A stretch of 64,000 nt of DNA from Camillea tinctor. Lineage: Eukaryota; Ascomycota; Sordariomycetes; Xylariales; Xylariaceae. The translations under genes were made by a program, and so were the position numbers. Numbering within the stretch: position 1 is the stretch's first letter; every line of letters starts with the position of its first letter. The notes under the pieces were generated by a model, which saw only the letters and a list, made by a program, of their open reading frames with translations, was not told where the DNA came from and did not search any database. The stretch is taken from positions 1,056,945 to 1,120,944 of the forward strand of contig MU394054.1 of NCBI GenBank assembly GCA_022578605.1, written 5' to 3'. Below are positions 23,901 through 37,127 of this stretch, in pieces.

Positions 23901-26900
23901 AATTAATACACCCTCAGATAATGCCGATAATTCAGGGGAAGATCCCAAGCCCCATATTCAATCAAGTGGCGATACTGCCGAGGAGAAAGCGGCTCTTGAC
24001 AATATAGGAGATGATTCAAGAGCAGCGGCTGCCGATCAAACTCCTGAGCATAACAAATCTACTGACGAATCCTTACCCTCACCTCGCCCAAGCGGTGACA
24101 GCGCCCTTGTCGCTGATACGCAGAATGATGGTAAAGGCGACGAAAGTGAACCATCTCAAACACTTGCCACCGAAGTCCTTAATGCCGGAGACGAACCTGC
24201 GCAGATCGGTGATAGTAGTCCGGATAAGGTAGAGTCTGAAGCTGGACCGGATGAAGGAAGGACTATCGATCTACCAGAGCAAGATTCTAAAAACGATGAT
24301 GCGCTTGAATCCCAGGATTCTATTGGCAACTCCTCCTCAACTACCCCGGTAAACATTCAACACCCTCCTGCTAATGAAGATGTCCATAAGTTAGACGAGC
24401 TGGAGAAGAACCCGGACGGCCAAGCCGGAGAAGAAGAGCCCGATAAGAAATCCCAAGTAGAAGGACCGCTGGACGAGAACGAACAATCTTCTGGTGAGGA
24501 AGCCGCTAGTAATACGAAAGGCCCCTTGCTTTCCACAGATGAAGCGCCCCCAAAGCCCTTAGCTGAAGAAAGTAGCTCCGCTACACCCATCCAACCCGAA
24601 GAAGAAACGCCTCTCGAATCCAAGGAGTGCCTGGAAGAGCAAAGCAAGCCTGTTCTAGAACCTGATGTTATGAGTGAAGAGACTTCTGGAAATGAAGTAC
24701 CAACGACCGAGGAACCTCCAATGGGGAAGGAGGCGACGGTAGCGGAAGCCGAATCAGTAGGCGAAACGGTACCTAAAGCTACAGGAGCTGTTACAACAGA
24801 TGATGCTTCAAGTATAGAAGTTGAGCCTGCTGTAGAAGAGACACCAGACCCCCAAGGTGGGCTTGCCTCAGTGAATCCTGCTTCCGAACCTGTCGTGGAT
24901 GAGACCTCTCCTCGTGGGGAAATCGACGCGACGGAAAATGAACCATCGAAACAGCCTTCCACTACAGAGGAACAGTCCGTTGTGCAAGAGCTTGATTCAG
25001 CAGAAATATCCACTGAAAAGGACAGAGGCAACGATTCACAGGCAGAATCTACCCCTACTACTGAGACGTCCACCCCGGGCCAAGGACTAGGCAAGGAGGA
25101 AACTTCGGTAACCCAGAACGAAATGGCTAAGAGTCAGCCCACTACAAGCGAAGCGCCGACTGTAGAGAACGATGTCCAAAATGATAAAACAGTACCCGTA
25201 ATCGAGAGAGAGCGCGAGCCCGCTCTCCTAGAGGATGGAGTTCGGGAAGAGGTAGTGCAGGCAGAGCCCAAAGCAATAAGCAAGGATGTCTCCGAGACTC
25301 AGGTAAGAGATAATCCCTATTCCACTGTTCACTTTGATTGTCGACATGCCTTTCGATCCTTATACTGATATTGATGATTGTAGTCCAATGTGGACAGCAA
25401 GGAACAAGTGGAGGCTTCTCCAGAAACGAAACCAGACTTGCCCACAGAAGACGAATCTGAATATCCTAATGACCAGATTCATGAATCAGAAGCATCAGGA
25501 GAACCTACTTCGGTTGCCGAAGCCGACGATACAAGGGAGGGGGTTACTGAACCGGAAGACTGCAAATCGCACGAGGATTCGAAACCTAATGAGCTAGGAG
25601 AAACATCACCTGAACCCGAAAAAGCAACAGTCGCAGTCTCTACCCCTAAAGAATCCATAGCATCTTCGAAGGAAGAAGGACCAGACGGAACCATTGATAC
25701 CGAAAAGTCCGTGGCTCGTAAAGAACAGGGGGATACCATCAAGTCTCAAGAACATGCAGAGGAAACAACCCACCCCGAGGAATCAGTTGATCCAGGAGAA
25801 CAAGCCCTATCTGCTGATCTAAAGGATGATGCTCCCTCCCAAGTTGAGGAGACGGTCCCGCCTAAAGACCAGGATATGGAAGTTGAAACACAGGAATTAA
25901 AGGACACGGCTGTTGACCCAGAGGAACCGAAAGCGTCTGCCGTTGCAGAAGAGCCTGTCTCTCACGAATCAGCAGAAGAAGCTTCAATTATTCCTGAAGA
26001 ACCTCCTGCAAACGAGCCTGGAGTGGTTGATGAATCCGATGTAACGAAGGAAGGTCCTGACCCAGCAGCTGTTGGGATAATATCGAACGATTTATCAGAG
26101 CAAACTGATACAGCAGTCGTAGCTAGCAGCGCTGAGGATACCACACCCGAAGTAGCTGAGGAAGGACCGGAGCTCTTAGCCGATAAGCAAAGACCATCAG
26201 CGGTCAGCAACGTTCAGGAAGAGCCTCAGATTGCTAAAGATGTCACAGGCCCTACAGATTATGAGCCTGCACTATCTGATCCTAAGCTTGAGACAGACGA
26301 GAAAGATAGCTCCCCACAGAGTGAAGCTGTGAAGGAGAGTACAGAATCGCCAGAACCGATTATGGAGGCAAAGGAGGAGGTCTCCCCGGAGTCTACCCCT
26401 AGCCAGGTTATGGTAGAATCTGATACGAAGGTCGAACCCGTTGGGGAAAAGACTCCTGCCCTTGAAGCATCGACAGATTGTTCTCCACCCAAGCATCCCG
26501 AAGATCTAGCTCAGGGTTTGTCGACAAAAGAGTTTATTGAGCGAAAGGTCAGGATGCATAAGATGCAACAAATGAAAGAGGATGATGAATGTAGAGACAC
26601 GATTGGACCAATTCCTTATGAGGATATTGCGGCCAGGAGGGCCTCGAAAGGTGAGGATCAGTCCGTTCCCAGTTGTGTGAGAGATACCCCCAGTGTTGTA
26701 GCGAATGATTTTGTCGAAAATACCCCTGATTTGGTTCCTGAGAATGTCCCGAAAGTGGAGGTTTTGGAGAAAGAGCAAGGATTTGATGAAGCCGAACCGG
26801 GAGATGAATCAACTGCTCGTGCGCAAGAAACCAGACAACATCAGCAGGATGATTTTGAAAGTCCTAGTCCATCACAGGTACAAGAGGACAAGAGCGCCGG

Positions 26901-29900
26901 ACCTGAAGTCAACCCAGAAGATTCCCAACATCTATTAGAAGAATCCTTACAGGAAAATTCTGAAGGCAACTCTGCCGAGGATGCCACAAGAGGAGTATCT
27001 AAATCTACCTTACCTGATGAAGATCCTCAGCCCGTGCATGATCCAATTGAGAACATATCCGAAACGACAGCAAATGATAAAGGTCTTGTGATAGAAGATG
27101 CGCAATATGCGCAAGACTCCACCAATGAGTCACAAGCTCGACCACAGGAGACTCTTATAACAGATGCTATCGAAGGCGTAACCACGGGCGAATCGAAGAC
27201 TGAGCTTCAAACCGAAGTGAACACTTCAGAGACACCAGAAAGCCAATTCGACAAGATTGTGGCTCATACTTCAGAAGCAACTGAATGGATCCAGGACACG
27301 GAGTTGTTGCTCAGAAATGAAACGCAAGAACACCCGGAGATCAAAACATCGCCAGATACAGTTAATGAACCAGATTCAGTATCCGATAATGATCACCAAA
27401 CCATCCACCATGAAGATACCTTAGAGGTCTCAACACCCGGTGACGAAGTTGGTGATGATAATGGTTCCAGGGACGATACAGCTTCTCAAAGAGATGCCGA
27501 GCCCAGTTTGCAGAATAAACAATCGGAGCCAGACCTCAAGAATTCTCAAGGACCTGCCAAGCCTGGGTTCGCGCTCGATGACAACCAAATTCAGACTACT
27601 GCAACGCCAGAAGAAAAGATCCCCACAGATTTTAAAGCCTCCACAGATCATACAGTCTCTTCGCTAAAACCTAGTCAAGAGGAACCGGCAATAAACGAAG
27701 AGGAACAGTCAGAACCAGCTGAAGAGTTGAAAATCGAGACGCCATCTGACAATGCTATCGAGAAGAATGAGAATTCTGAGAATGTTGTCCCACCAGAGCA
27801 ATCTGTAAAGGGCACTAGTAACCTAACCGTCGCTGAAGATACCGGTCCTAAAGGCGAGGTACCTGATACTATTCCTGAGGTGACCTCTGCCCAAGAGGAA
27901 CACGAAGCAGCTATGTCTCAGCCTACTCAACAAGAAAGTGAAGAGCAAACTCATAGTCATTCTGGGGACTCGGTTGATGATAATCCTGTCCCACAATCCG
28001 GTGCTCAAGGGTCCGCTGTCCATGAACTTAGTCAAGTCATCGATAGTTCACCAGATGATAAGAAAGACAAAGCGATGGCATCTATTTCGAGCCAAGAACC
28101 TGTAGCCAAGGGGCCATCTGTTGTTGAGGAGTCCATTGAAGAAGACACTAAGATGATGGGGGGAGATGAGAACATACAGAATTCAACACCTTCACCCCCT
28201 GCCGACTATATTGAAGAGCTCGTGACTCAGAAACCAGAAACTGCTGGATCCCCGAACGTTCAAGATAGCAATAAGACGCCTACACAGGAGCCTATCAGTG
28301 TATCACCCACCGATGGTTCTGCTGTCAAGGCGTCTACGCCGGAAGAACCCGATGCCTGGTCTCCAGATCAGGCAACTAAAGCTCTACCTGTTGAAAGCCA
28401 CACAGAGGTTAGCCCATTATCTGAACAGTCAGAGGAGCGCAAGCCTGCCCAACTAGAAGAGACAACCTCTCAACATCCTCCATCTGATAATGAGCTTATA
28501 TCAACTCAGCAATCCGCCTTTATTGAAAAGCCTAACGTTGCGGAGGAAGTCCCTTCGATAAAAGACGATGGAGAAAATGAAACACCAAAAGAGAAATCAA
28601 ACATCGTGCCTCCAATGACAACCGATAACGCTGAAGAGGTTGACAAACTACATATATCAGATGCTTCAGAATCTGAAATTATTACCTCACCATCTCCAGA
28701 CACTGATGATGATGATTTTGTTTTAGTTGAGAGATCAGTGGAAGACGTGCCAAATGAACCTGTCCACGAAGAAAAAGAGCCTGAAGCTAAGGCTCTCGAG
28801 AAGTCTGTGGAAGAGATTCTACCTCCTGTCGAGGAAGCAATACCTGAGAAAACCGAATCCGATGAGACACAGGCCAGCAAGGAGGCGCATGTGGAGCCCG
28901 AGGTAAACGAATCTGTAACGAACCCAGTCATAGATCAAGTTACCTCTGCTAGACACAAAACCTCCAGAGATTTGTTAATTTCTACTCTGGAAAGCTCTAT
29001 TAAACCCGATTCTGAAACACCAGAAAGTCCTATCATCATTGAAAAAGCTCCTTCAACGATAGAGAGAGACAGTGAAGAATCTGGTGCCTCTATTTCCGGG
29101 TCTCAAGTTATCATCGAGCGGGAGATTGACCAGGGTGAAATTTTGAACACCGATCCTGAAGAGTCACATGCTCATAGAGAAGGGCCAATTGACCAAACAG
29201 GTACACGCAAAATTAATGCCTCTGACAAAGACCGCGACAGTGATTCGGATAATGACGACGAGTCCCGCGTCGATGCCATTGGTAGTGAGGTTGCTGGAGC
29301 AGCTATAATGGCTGCTGGTAGTGCCATGCTCACTCTTAAATCTTCGGCGGGGGTAGCACAAGCCTCCAGCATTGATCGGGCGATGGAAAATGCAGTAGAG
29401 TCTCCGTCAATGGCTAAGAGCGAGGGCATTCCCACGGAAACCGTTCAGGTAGTCGGAAAGCCAGAAGAAATACCAGACAGCTCTTCTCGACCAATTTCCA
29501 AGGGTACTGAAGTTGATCATCCACCACTACAAGCCAGCTCCTCAGATGATGCTCAGTCCACGCAAAAAGGATCATCAGTTGGTCCTGCAGTTGTAGAATC
29601 GGTGGCCCAGGAGATAAACCGACAACTGCCACTAGAAACAATTGAGTCCCCAAAGCCAATCGTAACGAACAAAGTTATCGAGCCGCGTCGCATGAAAATA
29701 AAAAGGGGCAGGCATGCTTTCTTCCCTGATCTCGTACATGCGGGGACCCAAACTGATGAAGACCTTGACTTTGCTACTCTGTGGGATAGAAATCTGCAAT
29801 GCTTCTTCGACCTGGCCAATATGGAACCACGCTCACCCACTCCGGGTGTTGTCCTTCCAGACCTTTCGGATTCTCAAGCCAAAGCACTAGGACGCGCAAG

Positions 29901-31125
29901 AAGTGTTAAGAAGCAACGGAGACGGTCGTACAAGAGAGCTGAAGCAACCATTGCAGCTGCAGTGATTATTTATGCCGCAACACAGCAGCTTAGCCCTCCC
30001 CCAAACGAAAAGTTGGATAGTCCCCAAGTCAAGGACGAGGATGGAAAATATTTGAAGAGAACTCAGGAACCGGCTCAGGAAACGCACGTTGTTTCGTCTG
30101 GAGGTTCGAAAGGGCGTAGCACTGGTCGGAAGGAGGTGTCTATTGCTGACCTATCGACAGATGAGTCTTCACGATCGCATCATAGTGACCAGCATCATAG
30201 ACATCGACATCATCGCCACCGTCATCATCATTCATCACAGTCAAGAGACAGTAATAATAGTGACGAGCATCATCACCACCATCGTCGGCATCGGCGCCAC
30301 AGATCAAGTAACCCACCTGTTGAGTCATATTCGGACCATTCTGTATCCAAAAAGCATGAAAGCGACTTTTCTATTGATAGCTCACGCGGCCACCCCAGTC
30401 GAAGACATCGAACCCCAGAGGAGCAAGCCGCTCACGAAAGACGTAAGGCAGAGCGACGCGCCCGCGAATCTTACGAAGGGGAACCAACAACTAGGAGGCC
30501 GCGCGAGGCTCCTCCCAGTGACCGGCAATCATATCATGGCTCAATCCGTTCTAGTCGATCCCACTCCGAACCTCATCCACCTATGAAAGTCGAAGCACCT
30601 GTGACCCCAACAAAGAAGAACTTTGAATCCAAAGGTCATAGTGTGGTGGAACCAAAACATGCTCCACGCCCGACATCTAGGGACGCTAAAGAAGCTCCTC
30701 GGCCGGTATCTCGAGATACTAAAGATGCTCCTCGTCCCGTGTCTAGGGATACTAGGGATGCTCCGGTTGGAGACTCTTCTAGAGTCGAGCCTTCACGACA
30801 CTCGGTTCGGGCGACTAGGCCACGCAGAAACTCTATGGACGTCAGAAACACTGCAGATATCAGAAATTCAGCAGATCTATCACGATCAAAAAGTCATCGC
30901 AGGTATCGCGAGGACGAGGACGGTTCCAGAAGGCATCGGAGGGACGAACTGAGAGCGGAAATTCCTTCTGCTGCTCCACCTCCAACTGCTCACAAACCTA
31001 CCTCCGAGCCGAGGGACGAGCCTAGATACGGTTCAAGGCGGGAGGAGAGACAGAGAGTGCGTGAGGCGGAGCATCAAAGAAAACCGTCTGGCTTCCGCGC
31101 CACTCTCAAGAAATTATTTGCCTAA
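20945..31125 (+). CDS. giant acidic, largely disordered protein (3,349 aa)
   Basis: Exons 20945-21089, 21140-25302 and 25384-31125. Introns are GTATGT...TTTTAG (branch GCTAAC, 50 bp) and GTAAGA...TTGTAG (81 bp), both phase-consistent. After a short N-terminus (MADPNAVSFCPVRTDLLSHV) comes an acidic patch, then a Lys-rich stretch (about 123-178, KDKEKDKEKSKDKSKKHKHK). Next is some 2,500 residues rich in Glu, Pro, Ser, Thr and Asp with no fixed repeat. Conserved-looking islands follow: a small hydrophobic helix (about 2736-2760, AGAAIMAAGSAMLTL) and a block at about 2868-2971 with RMKIKRGRHAFFPDLVHAGT, LWDRNLQCFFDLAN and a second hydrophobic helix AEATIAAAVIIYAA. Then come a His-rich tract (3033-3078), three 11-residue units of APRPVSRDTKD type, and a basic amphipathic end KPSGFRATLKKLFA. 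Function unknown. Size and composition resemble fungal septal-pore or Woronin-body tethering proteins, but this is inference. Antisense frames inside it are compositional shadows. Confidence 0.88.
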
Positions 31126-32596
31126 CGAGAAACGACGATAGTATTCAGGCAGTATAGTTGATAGTACTGGAATTAGTGATGGCGGGACGGCAGCTGAGAC
31201 TGTTCGCGATAGCTAGGATGTGGTTTCCCCCTTTATTGTTTTCGTATCTGTTCAATTAATGATGTGACGATAACCTGTTTCTATTTCTTTTCCCCTGTAT
31301 GATGTGAGGGTAAGATAACGACGAGGCTTGGGTTCCTGGACATATGTTCTTGTTTTCCATTCTTGATATGTCGTGTTCCTGCCGTTACTATTTTTCTACT
31401 TGGGTCGGGAAATGCTCGGGGTCGGTAATGGATAGGCTGTGTTAGTCTGGACTTACGGCACATATGTGTATGAAAAAACAAGGGCATCGTGCCGATAATG
31501 TATTACGAATTAATGATATTTTGCTCCTCCCTTCTTCCTCTTTACCCATTGTGGTCCTATCAGGACTAATGTCTATAACGTTCACTAACATGATTTGTTT
31601 TTGGTGCCTTCGCGATGTGCTGTAGAGATAAAGGTGGTGGGAACTTTGATCCAATGTATGCCGGTAACGTGGTTATGCTATTCAAGCGCAAGCAAAGTCT
31701 GGGTGAGAAGAGTGGATAGAGCTGCATCGACCATCGTATGTGTATCCCCTCTTCCTCATTCATCCATTTATATAACTATCTGCCCAGAGGGGGGATCCTT
31801 CTCCCTCGTCTCCTCTTTCACTCCTACTCGTGGTGCGATTGCCTTTCCCACCTTCCCACTTCATCGCACCCCCGCTTCTACTCTAGCTTCTTATCCGTGA
31901 ACAGTCTTGATTTTGTTTTCAGTAGAGCCCCACATACGTGATTGTATATAGAAGTAAATCTCCCCATCCTTTAGCTAATATGGCTACCATTACTACTACG
32001 ACCTAACTAGGCTGAGAAACTTTGCAAGTCAAGTGGTCTCGACGCGGACGAATGGGAGTTGTTATTGGGCTGAAAGGGGGACTGGGTTGGTTTAGGTGCC
32101 TAACATCAATACATAATAGTATAGTATGTACAGGCTTCTTACCCCTCCGCCCCTTTTCTCTGTCTTTCCCACCTCTCTTAGCCACTCACTTAACTCTTCT
32201 TCGCTCTTTAAAAAACATCCATATGCTGGTTCAGTAAGTTATATTACATGGTGTACAGCAAGATGGGAATTTGGTATAGTGTGGAGTAGGTAAGTGTATT
32301 AAGTGTTTAAGTGGCTGAGTAAGGTATACCTATGCAAGTAGGTAGATCTCCAGTTGCACAGATATTGAAGTTGATCGTTGCCAAACTTCAGTTTCTGCGG
32401 GGCAACTTCAAGAGAGACGCTAACACTGGGTGTATATATGTACGTATACTAAATGGCGTAACCTTGATGGAGGCGTTCCGAATTAACCCAGGTTAAATAT
32501 TTATGCGGTTTTGAAAGTGCTTTCTTCTCTACTCTGTTATACGCTACATAGGGTACCTAGCTGTCTAGTAGATACGTAACCTATACTACTTACATA
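31126..32596. other. intergenic
   Basis: 3' flank of the giant gene. Short open frames on both strands (31.3-32.2 kb) have no recognisable content. Pyrimidine-rich stretches occur at about 31740-31900 and 32140-32220. Nothing else is seen up to the transposon. Confidence 0.5.
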
Positions 32597-34685
32597 CAGT
32601 AAACCCTCTCCATAACGATATAAAAAAACACACACTTCGTATTATTATAGGGAGATTATTGTTAAAGAAGATTTTTTAATAAAGTGGGTATTTTATAGTA
32701 ATTTTTCTTTAAAATTTTTTAGTAACTATTATTAAAAGTATATTTTAATATAAGTTTGTTTTTTTTTTTTGCAAATTAAAGCTAATACTATTTTTTTTTT
32801 AGCTATTAATTGCTAAATTCTTTAAAAATTTATTAAGTTATGTTATTATTTTTATTATATAAAAGTCCTTATTGCATTTAAAACCTTTTAAGCCTTAATA
32901 ATTAGCTTATTTTTATTTATATTTATATTTTTGTTATCGTTTTCATTATTATTTATATTTAGTTTAATAAAATAATTTAAAAAAGTATTAAAGTTATTAT
33001 TATTAAAATCGTTAATTAATTTATTAAATAGCTTAATAAAATTATTAATAATTATAAACTTTTTAATAAGCTTTAATTATTATGCTTTTTTAAGCTTTTT
33101 TTTAATTTATTTTTTTTAACAATACGTTAATAATTTTCTTAATTTTAATTATTTAACTAAGTAAAAAGACTAAAAGTTAGCTTAAAAATTATAAACTTTT
33201 ACTAACAGTTTATAATAGTTTTAACTTTTACGTTTTAAAATTAAGCTTATATAACTTAATATATTATATATAAAAAATTAACCTTTTTAAACGAGTTTTT
33301 TTTTTATAAAAATATTAACTACGTAATTTAGCTATAACTTTTAATAATATAACTTTAAATTGTAAATAATACTTTAATTATAAAGTTAAAAAAGTACTGT
33401 TGCGTTTATAAGTAAAAATTTTACTTATGTGTTTATTAAACTACTATAAAGTTATATAATATTTTTTACTTTTTTTTGTAGTTATTAAATTTATTTATTA
33501 ATAAAAAACCCTATTTATTACGCATTTAAAAGTTAAACTATTTAAAAAAATTAAAAAAATTTTATTAATTATTTATGCTATTTTATTATTATAATAATAA
33601 ATAAGTAAGTTTATAATAAGTCGATTATTTTGCTTAAAACACTGTAAATTTTTTACGTAGCTAATAATTTATAATAGCAATTTTTTATATTATTTGCGTT
33701 ATAAATAGTTAATATAGTAACTTTTTTTTATGCTTTTTTTTAAAAAAAAAAGTTATTATAAATGTAATATTTAATATGCTTTTTTAAAAAAAATTAGTTT
33801 TATTAACGTTAAATAAGTTTTTAAAAGCATACTGATTTGTAATAACTTTAATTTCTTTTATATAAATTTTTTTATTTAACTTATTAATTAAAAAAAATTT
33901 TTTATATTAACGTTATTTTGTTATTTTATAGCGTTATTTAAAATTATAAAGCTATTTAAATAACTATTTTAACTTTATTTTTTTATAAAAAAAAGATAGC
34001 TAGGTTTAAATTTAGCTTATAGCTACGTAAATTATATTTTTATTTATAAATATATGCTTAACTTTTAAGCGTTAATATTATTTAAAAAAAGCTTTTTTTA
34101 ATATAAAATAGTTTATAAATATATGCTATTAAATTTTACTTTTTTCTTTTTTTAAAACTATAGAATTTAAATAATAATATTTAAAAAAAATATTAAAATA
34201 TGGTATTTTAATTTATTTTTCGTTTATATTTACAAAAAAACTATAATTAAAGGTTATTTTATTACTAAAAAAAGTTATTAAATTTTGCTTTTTAAAAGTT
34301 TTTTCGTTTTTTATTTATAATTTTGTATTGCTATTGCTTTAAAAAAATATTATTTTAAAGTTTAAAAAAAAAATTAAATAAAATAATTACGAAGTAAATT
34401 AGTTAAAATTTAAAAAAAAAATAGCTAAGTAATAGTTATAAAATAAATAATATATAGTATAAAAAAAAAGGTTTAAAAAAAAGCTTAGCTTTTTTAATTT
34501 CCACAATAAAATTAAAAAAAATCTTAATATAACGATATATATAAGAAAATCTCAAAATCTTTAAAAATATATCGTTTAATTTAAAATATTGTTATATTAT
34601 ATGTAAAAATAGGTATATATAGCAAATTGTATCGTTATAAGAAAATATCGTTATAGAACATAATCGTTATAAAGAGGGTTTACTG
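32597..34685. mobile_element. RIP-mutated Fot1/pogo-like DNA transposon (2,089 bp)
   Basis: Both ends carry inverted repeats of 23 bp: CAGTAAACCCTCT, two variable bases, ATAACGAT. The two ends differ only at the variable pair, CC on the left and TT on the right (read inward). The element is flanked by TA on each side (32595-32596 and 34686-34687). CAGT ends, TA duplication and about 2 kb length are the features of the Fot1/pogo branch of Tc1/mariner transposons. The interior is almost entirely A and T, with no open frame of useful length, as RIP leaves behind. Three copies of ATCGTTATA at 16-bp spacing (34631, 34647, 34663) precede the right end and look like transposase-binding repeats. No intact transposase remains. 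Confidence 0.85.
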
Positions 34686-36553
34686 TATTGTCTAGTAGAC
34701 TATGTTACCATGTCATTATGGTTGTTGTGTTTTGCTATCGAGGCGCTATTGTGTATTATGTAAATGAAAGGATCAATATCAAGCTGGCAAGGCTGGGAAA
34801 CGAAGTGCTAATAAAATAGGTTTTGTTTCACCAAGATAGCGCGTTCAATACATGTCAATATGTGCTATTTTAATTACTAGTGTAGTATAGCCCTTGTTTG
34901 TTTCTCTTCACTGTACACTAGTATTATGGCGACAAAGCTGGATGTCTTATCTTCTTATTGTCTTAGTTGGCTATACATATTATACATTATGCATTATATG
35001 CGCTTATCACCATTTAGCTTGGCCTAGAACAAAAGCGCCTGCACTAGGTTTGATATTGGGTATTTGCTCGGAATTTAGTGTAATTGGTGTCATCTTGGTA
35101 GGCATTGACAACTCTAGGATAGGTAATCCATGTAACCGTTAAAGAGATCGCCGATTGATCTGCTAGGGCTGACGAACATGTATGTAAACAATAACCCCAG
35201 TTGGATTATCTGCTACCTACCTATGTACATCTCTTTAGGAAAGATTAATTAGGCAGGCTAGAACAATTTACACTTTCTAATGGTAATTCCACATGCAATA
35301 TGTATAAGTCAAGTGTAAGTGGAAGCATCTCAGTGCTAGTATGAATATAGAGAGGTAGGCTGGAAGAAGTGTCGATTGCAAAGGATAAATCGGCAGTTGG
35401 AGCGCCAAGCTTTCACTAGCGTGGCTCCACTAAGACGTATGTTCCCTAATGCCAGAGGCGCCACGCAATCACAGTGGCTCGTATGCTCTATCCTGTTCAA
35501 CTCATCAGCCCACCCAATTAGTCACGTCACAAGGAGACCTGCTCGCCCACTCAGCCACTGGAAGGTCCTTCTCTAACACACCGCTAGCTCCCTCCTAGCT
35601 CCTACACTAGCTCCCCAGCTCCCCAGCTCCCCCGTGTCTTTTCTCGCACTAGTGTATTCTAACCTTTCGGACTCATCCTTGATTTTTATTCCCCCCTTGT
35701 TCCCCTTTCCCAGCACCCTTCTACTTTCGGTATGACCTCATCCACTCCGGAATCCCGGCCATGTTTTGACAACACATGACATGTCCAGCTAAAAGTGTGT
35801 GAGCTATACACCAGAACCTATGGGCTTTTCTCTGCATTTCCATGTTAGGTGACCGCCAAAACATGATACTACATATTACAATAACCTAACCTACATGTGT
35901 AGCTACCTAGTTGCAGCAGCTGGGTAGATGGGTAGATAGGTAGTGTAAGCAAATACCTATGTATTCACCAATAATAAGAGAAAGGGTATTTCTTTTACCT
36001 TTCTTACACTACCTATTCCCCTTCTCACACACCCTGGATCCGTGACACACCGTGGAAAAAAAAGCAGGCTCTAGAAAGAATATGCTAGATGTTCGGGTAA
36101 TTATCCGATCTACGATCACGACCATGATACAAGGAGGGAAGAAAGCACTGAAGCTATTCTAATTTGCAGGGCGTGAGAGGTTCAGAGGTTATCAACCCAA
36201 CCAGTCAACCCAACCGCCCTGTCTCGTCGTGGTTACGACCTGTCTCCTTGTGTAAGTACCAAGGCAGTCAGCCGTCCGCCCTTGCTGCTGCTTGCTGTTG
36301 GCCCCCGGCCCCAAGCGGGAGGCGTCATAGTTTCATACATAATATCATTCCACTTTTCACCCAACCTGCGAATGATAAATACCTGGCGGGCTGCCCGCTG
36401 ACCAACAGTAATTTGACCATCTCATTCCTACATACTCATCCTCATCCCCATCGTGAACTGCGGAATACCATCCGTTTTGCCTTCCTTCCTTTCCTCCTCT
36501 CACTCAAAGCCTTATATACCTACACACCAAGAAGAAGAAGAGAAAAAGGAACC
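34686..36553. other. intergenic and 5' region of the MARVEL gene
   Basis: A short frame at about 34.9-35.1 kb encodes a hydrophobic stretch but has no other support. CTCC/GCTCC direct repeats occur at 35580-35630. The frame upstream of the MARVEL ATG is open for over 100 codons but has no protein-like content and is taken as 5' leader. Confidence 0.5.
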
Positions 36554-37127
36554 ATGATCATCACCGATCTCTTCTCTATCATCCTCCGCCTAGCGGAACT
36601 GGCGTTTGCCGCCATCGTCGCTGGTATCAACGGCGAATATCTCCACTTGGTTCGGCACACGTCTAGCTGGTATCAGGGCCGCTTCATCTACACCGAAGTG
36701 GTGGCCGGCATCTCGTTGTTCCTTGCCCTTATCTGGCTTATCCCCTTCGCCTCGAGTTTCATCCACTGGCCCATCGACCTCATCATCTCCATCTGTTGGT
36801 TTGTTGCCTTTGGTCTGCTTGAAAACGTGAGTATTTTATCCCCTTATATATATATTATACAGACGTGTATAAAGGCTAATCTTGACTTTTCTTTTCCATT
36901 TGCAGTACCTCGATGATTTCCTAGATGGCGCCTGCGGCTACGCTTTCAACTGGAGCGGTGTCAGCTTCTACGGCAACGATCAGTGCGGCAAGTGGAAGAC
37001 CGTCCTCGCCTTCTCTTTCCTATCGGCCATCTGCTGGCTCGTTTCGGCCATTGTCGGGTTCATGTGGGTGCGCGACCGCGAGACCCGTGCCTATCGCCGC
37101 CGCACTTGGGGCCGCTCGCGCGTCTAA
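36554..37127 (+). CDS. MARVEL-domain membrane protein
   Basis: Exons 36554-36826 and 36906-37127 give 164 residues. The intron GTGAGT...TTGCAG (branch GCTAATC) is phase 0. The start ATG has the context GGAACCATG. Four membrane segments are visible: about 5-26 (FSIILRLAELAFAAIVAGIN), 46-66 (EVVAGISLFLALIWLIPFA), 72-92 (WPIDLIISICWFVAFGLLE) and 126-150 (VLAFSFLSAICWLVSAIVGF). Between segments 3 and 4 lies a loop with DFLDGACGYAFNW and a CGKW motif typical of fungal MARVEL proteins. Both termini would be cytosolic, the C-terminus being Arg-rich. MARVEL proteins organise membrane microdomains and vesicle trafficking (compare Nce102/Sur7-type proteins); the specific role is unknown. Confidence 0.9.

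Noticed and set aside
20945..31125. assignment of the giant protein as leashin (Woronin-body tether)
   Set aside because: Size and composition fit, but I could not match any defined leashin motif; left as unknown with a stated inference.
34894..35142. 82-codon hydrophobic frame downstream of the transposon
   Set aside because: It begins at TTG, has no recognisable family, and T-rich DNA easily yields hydrophobic peptides.
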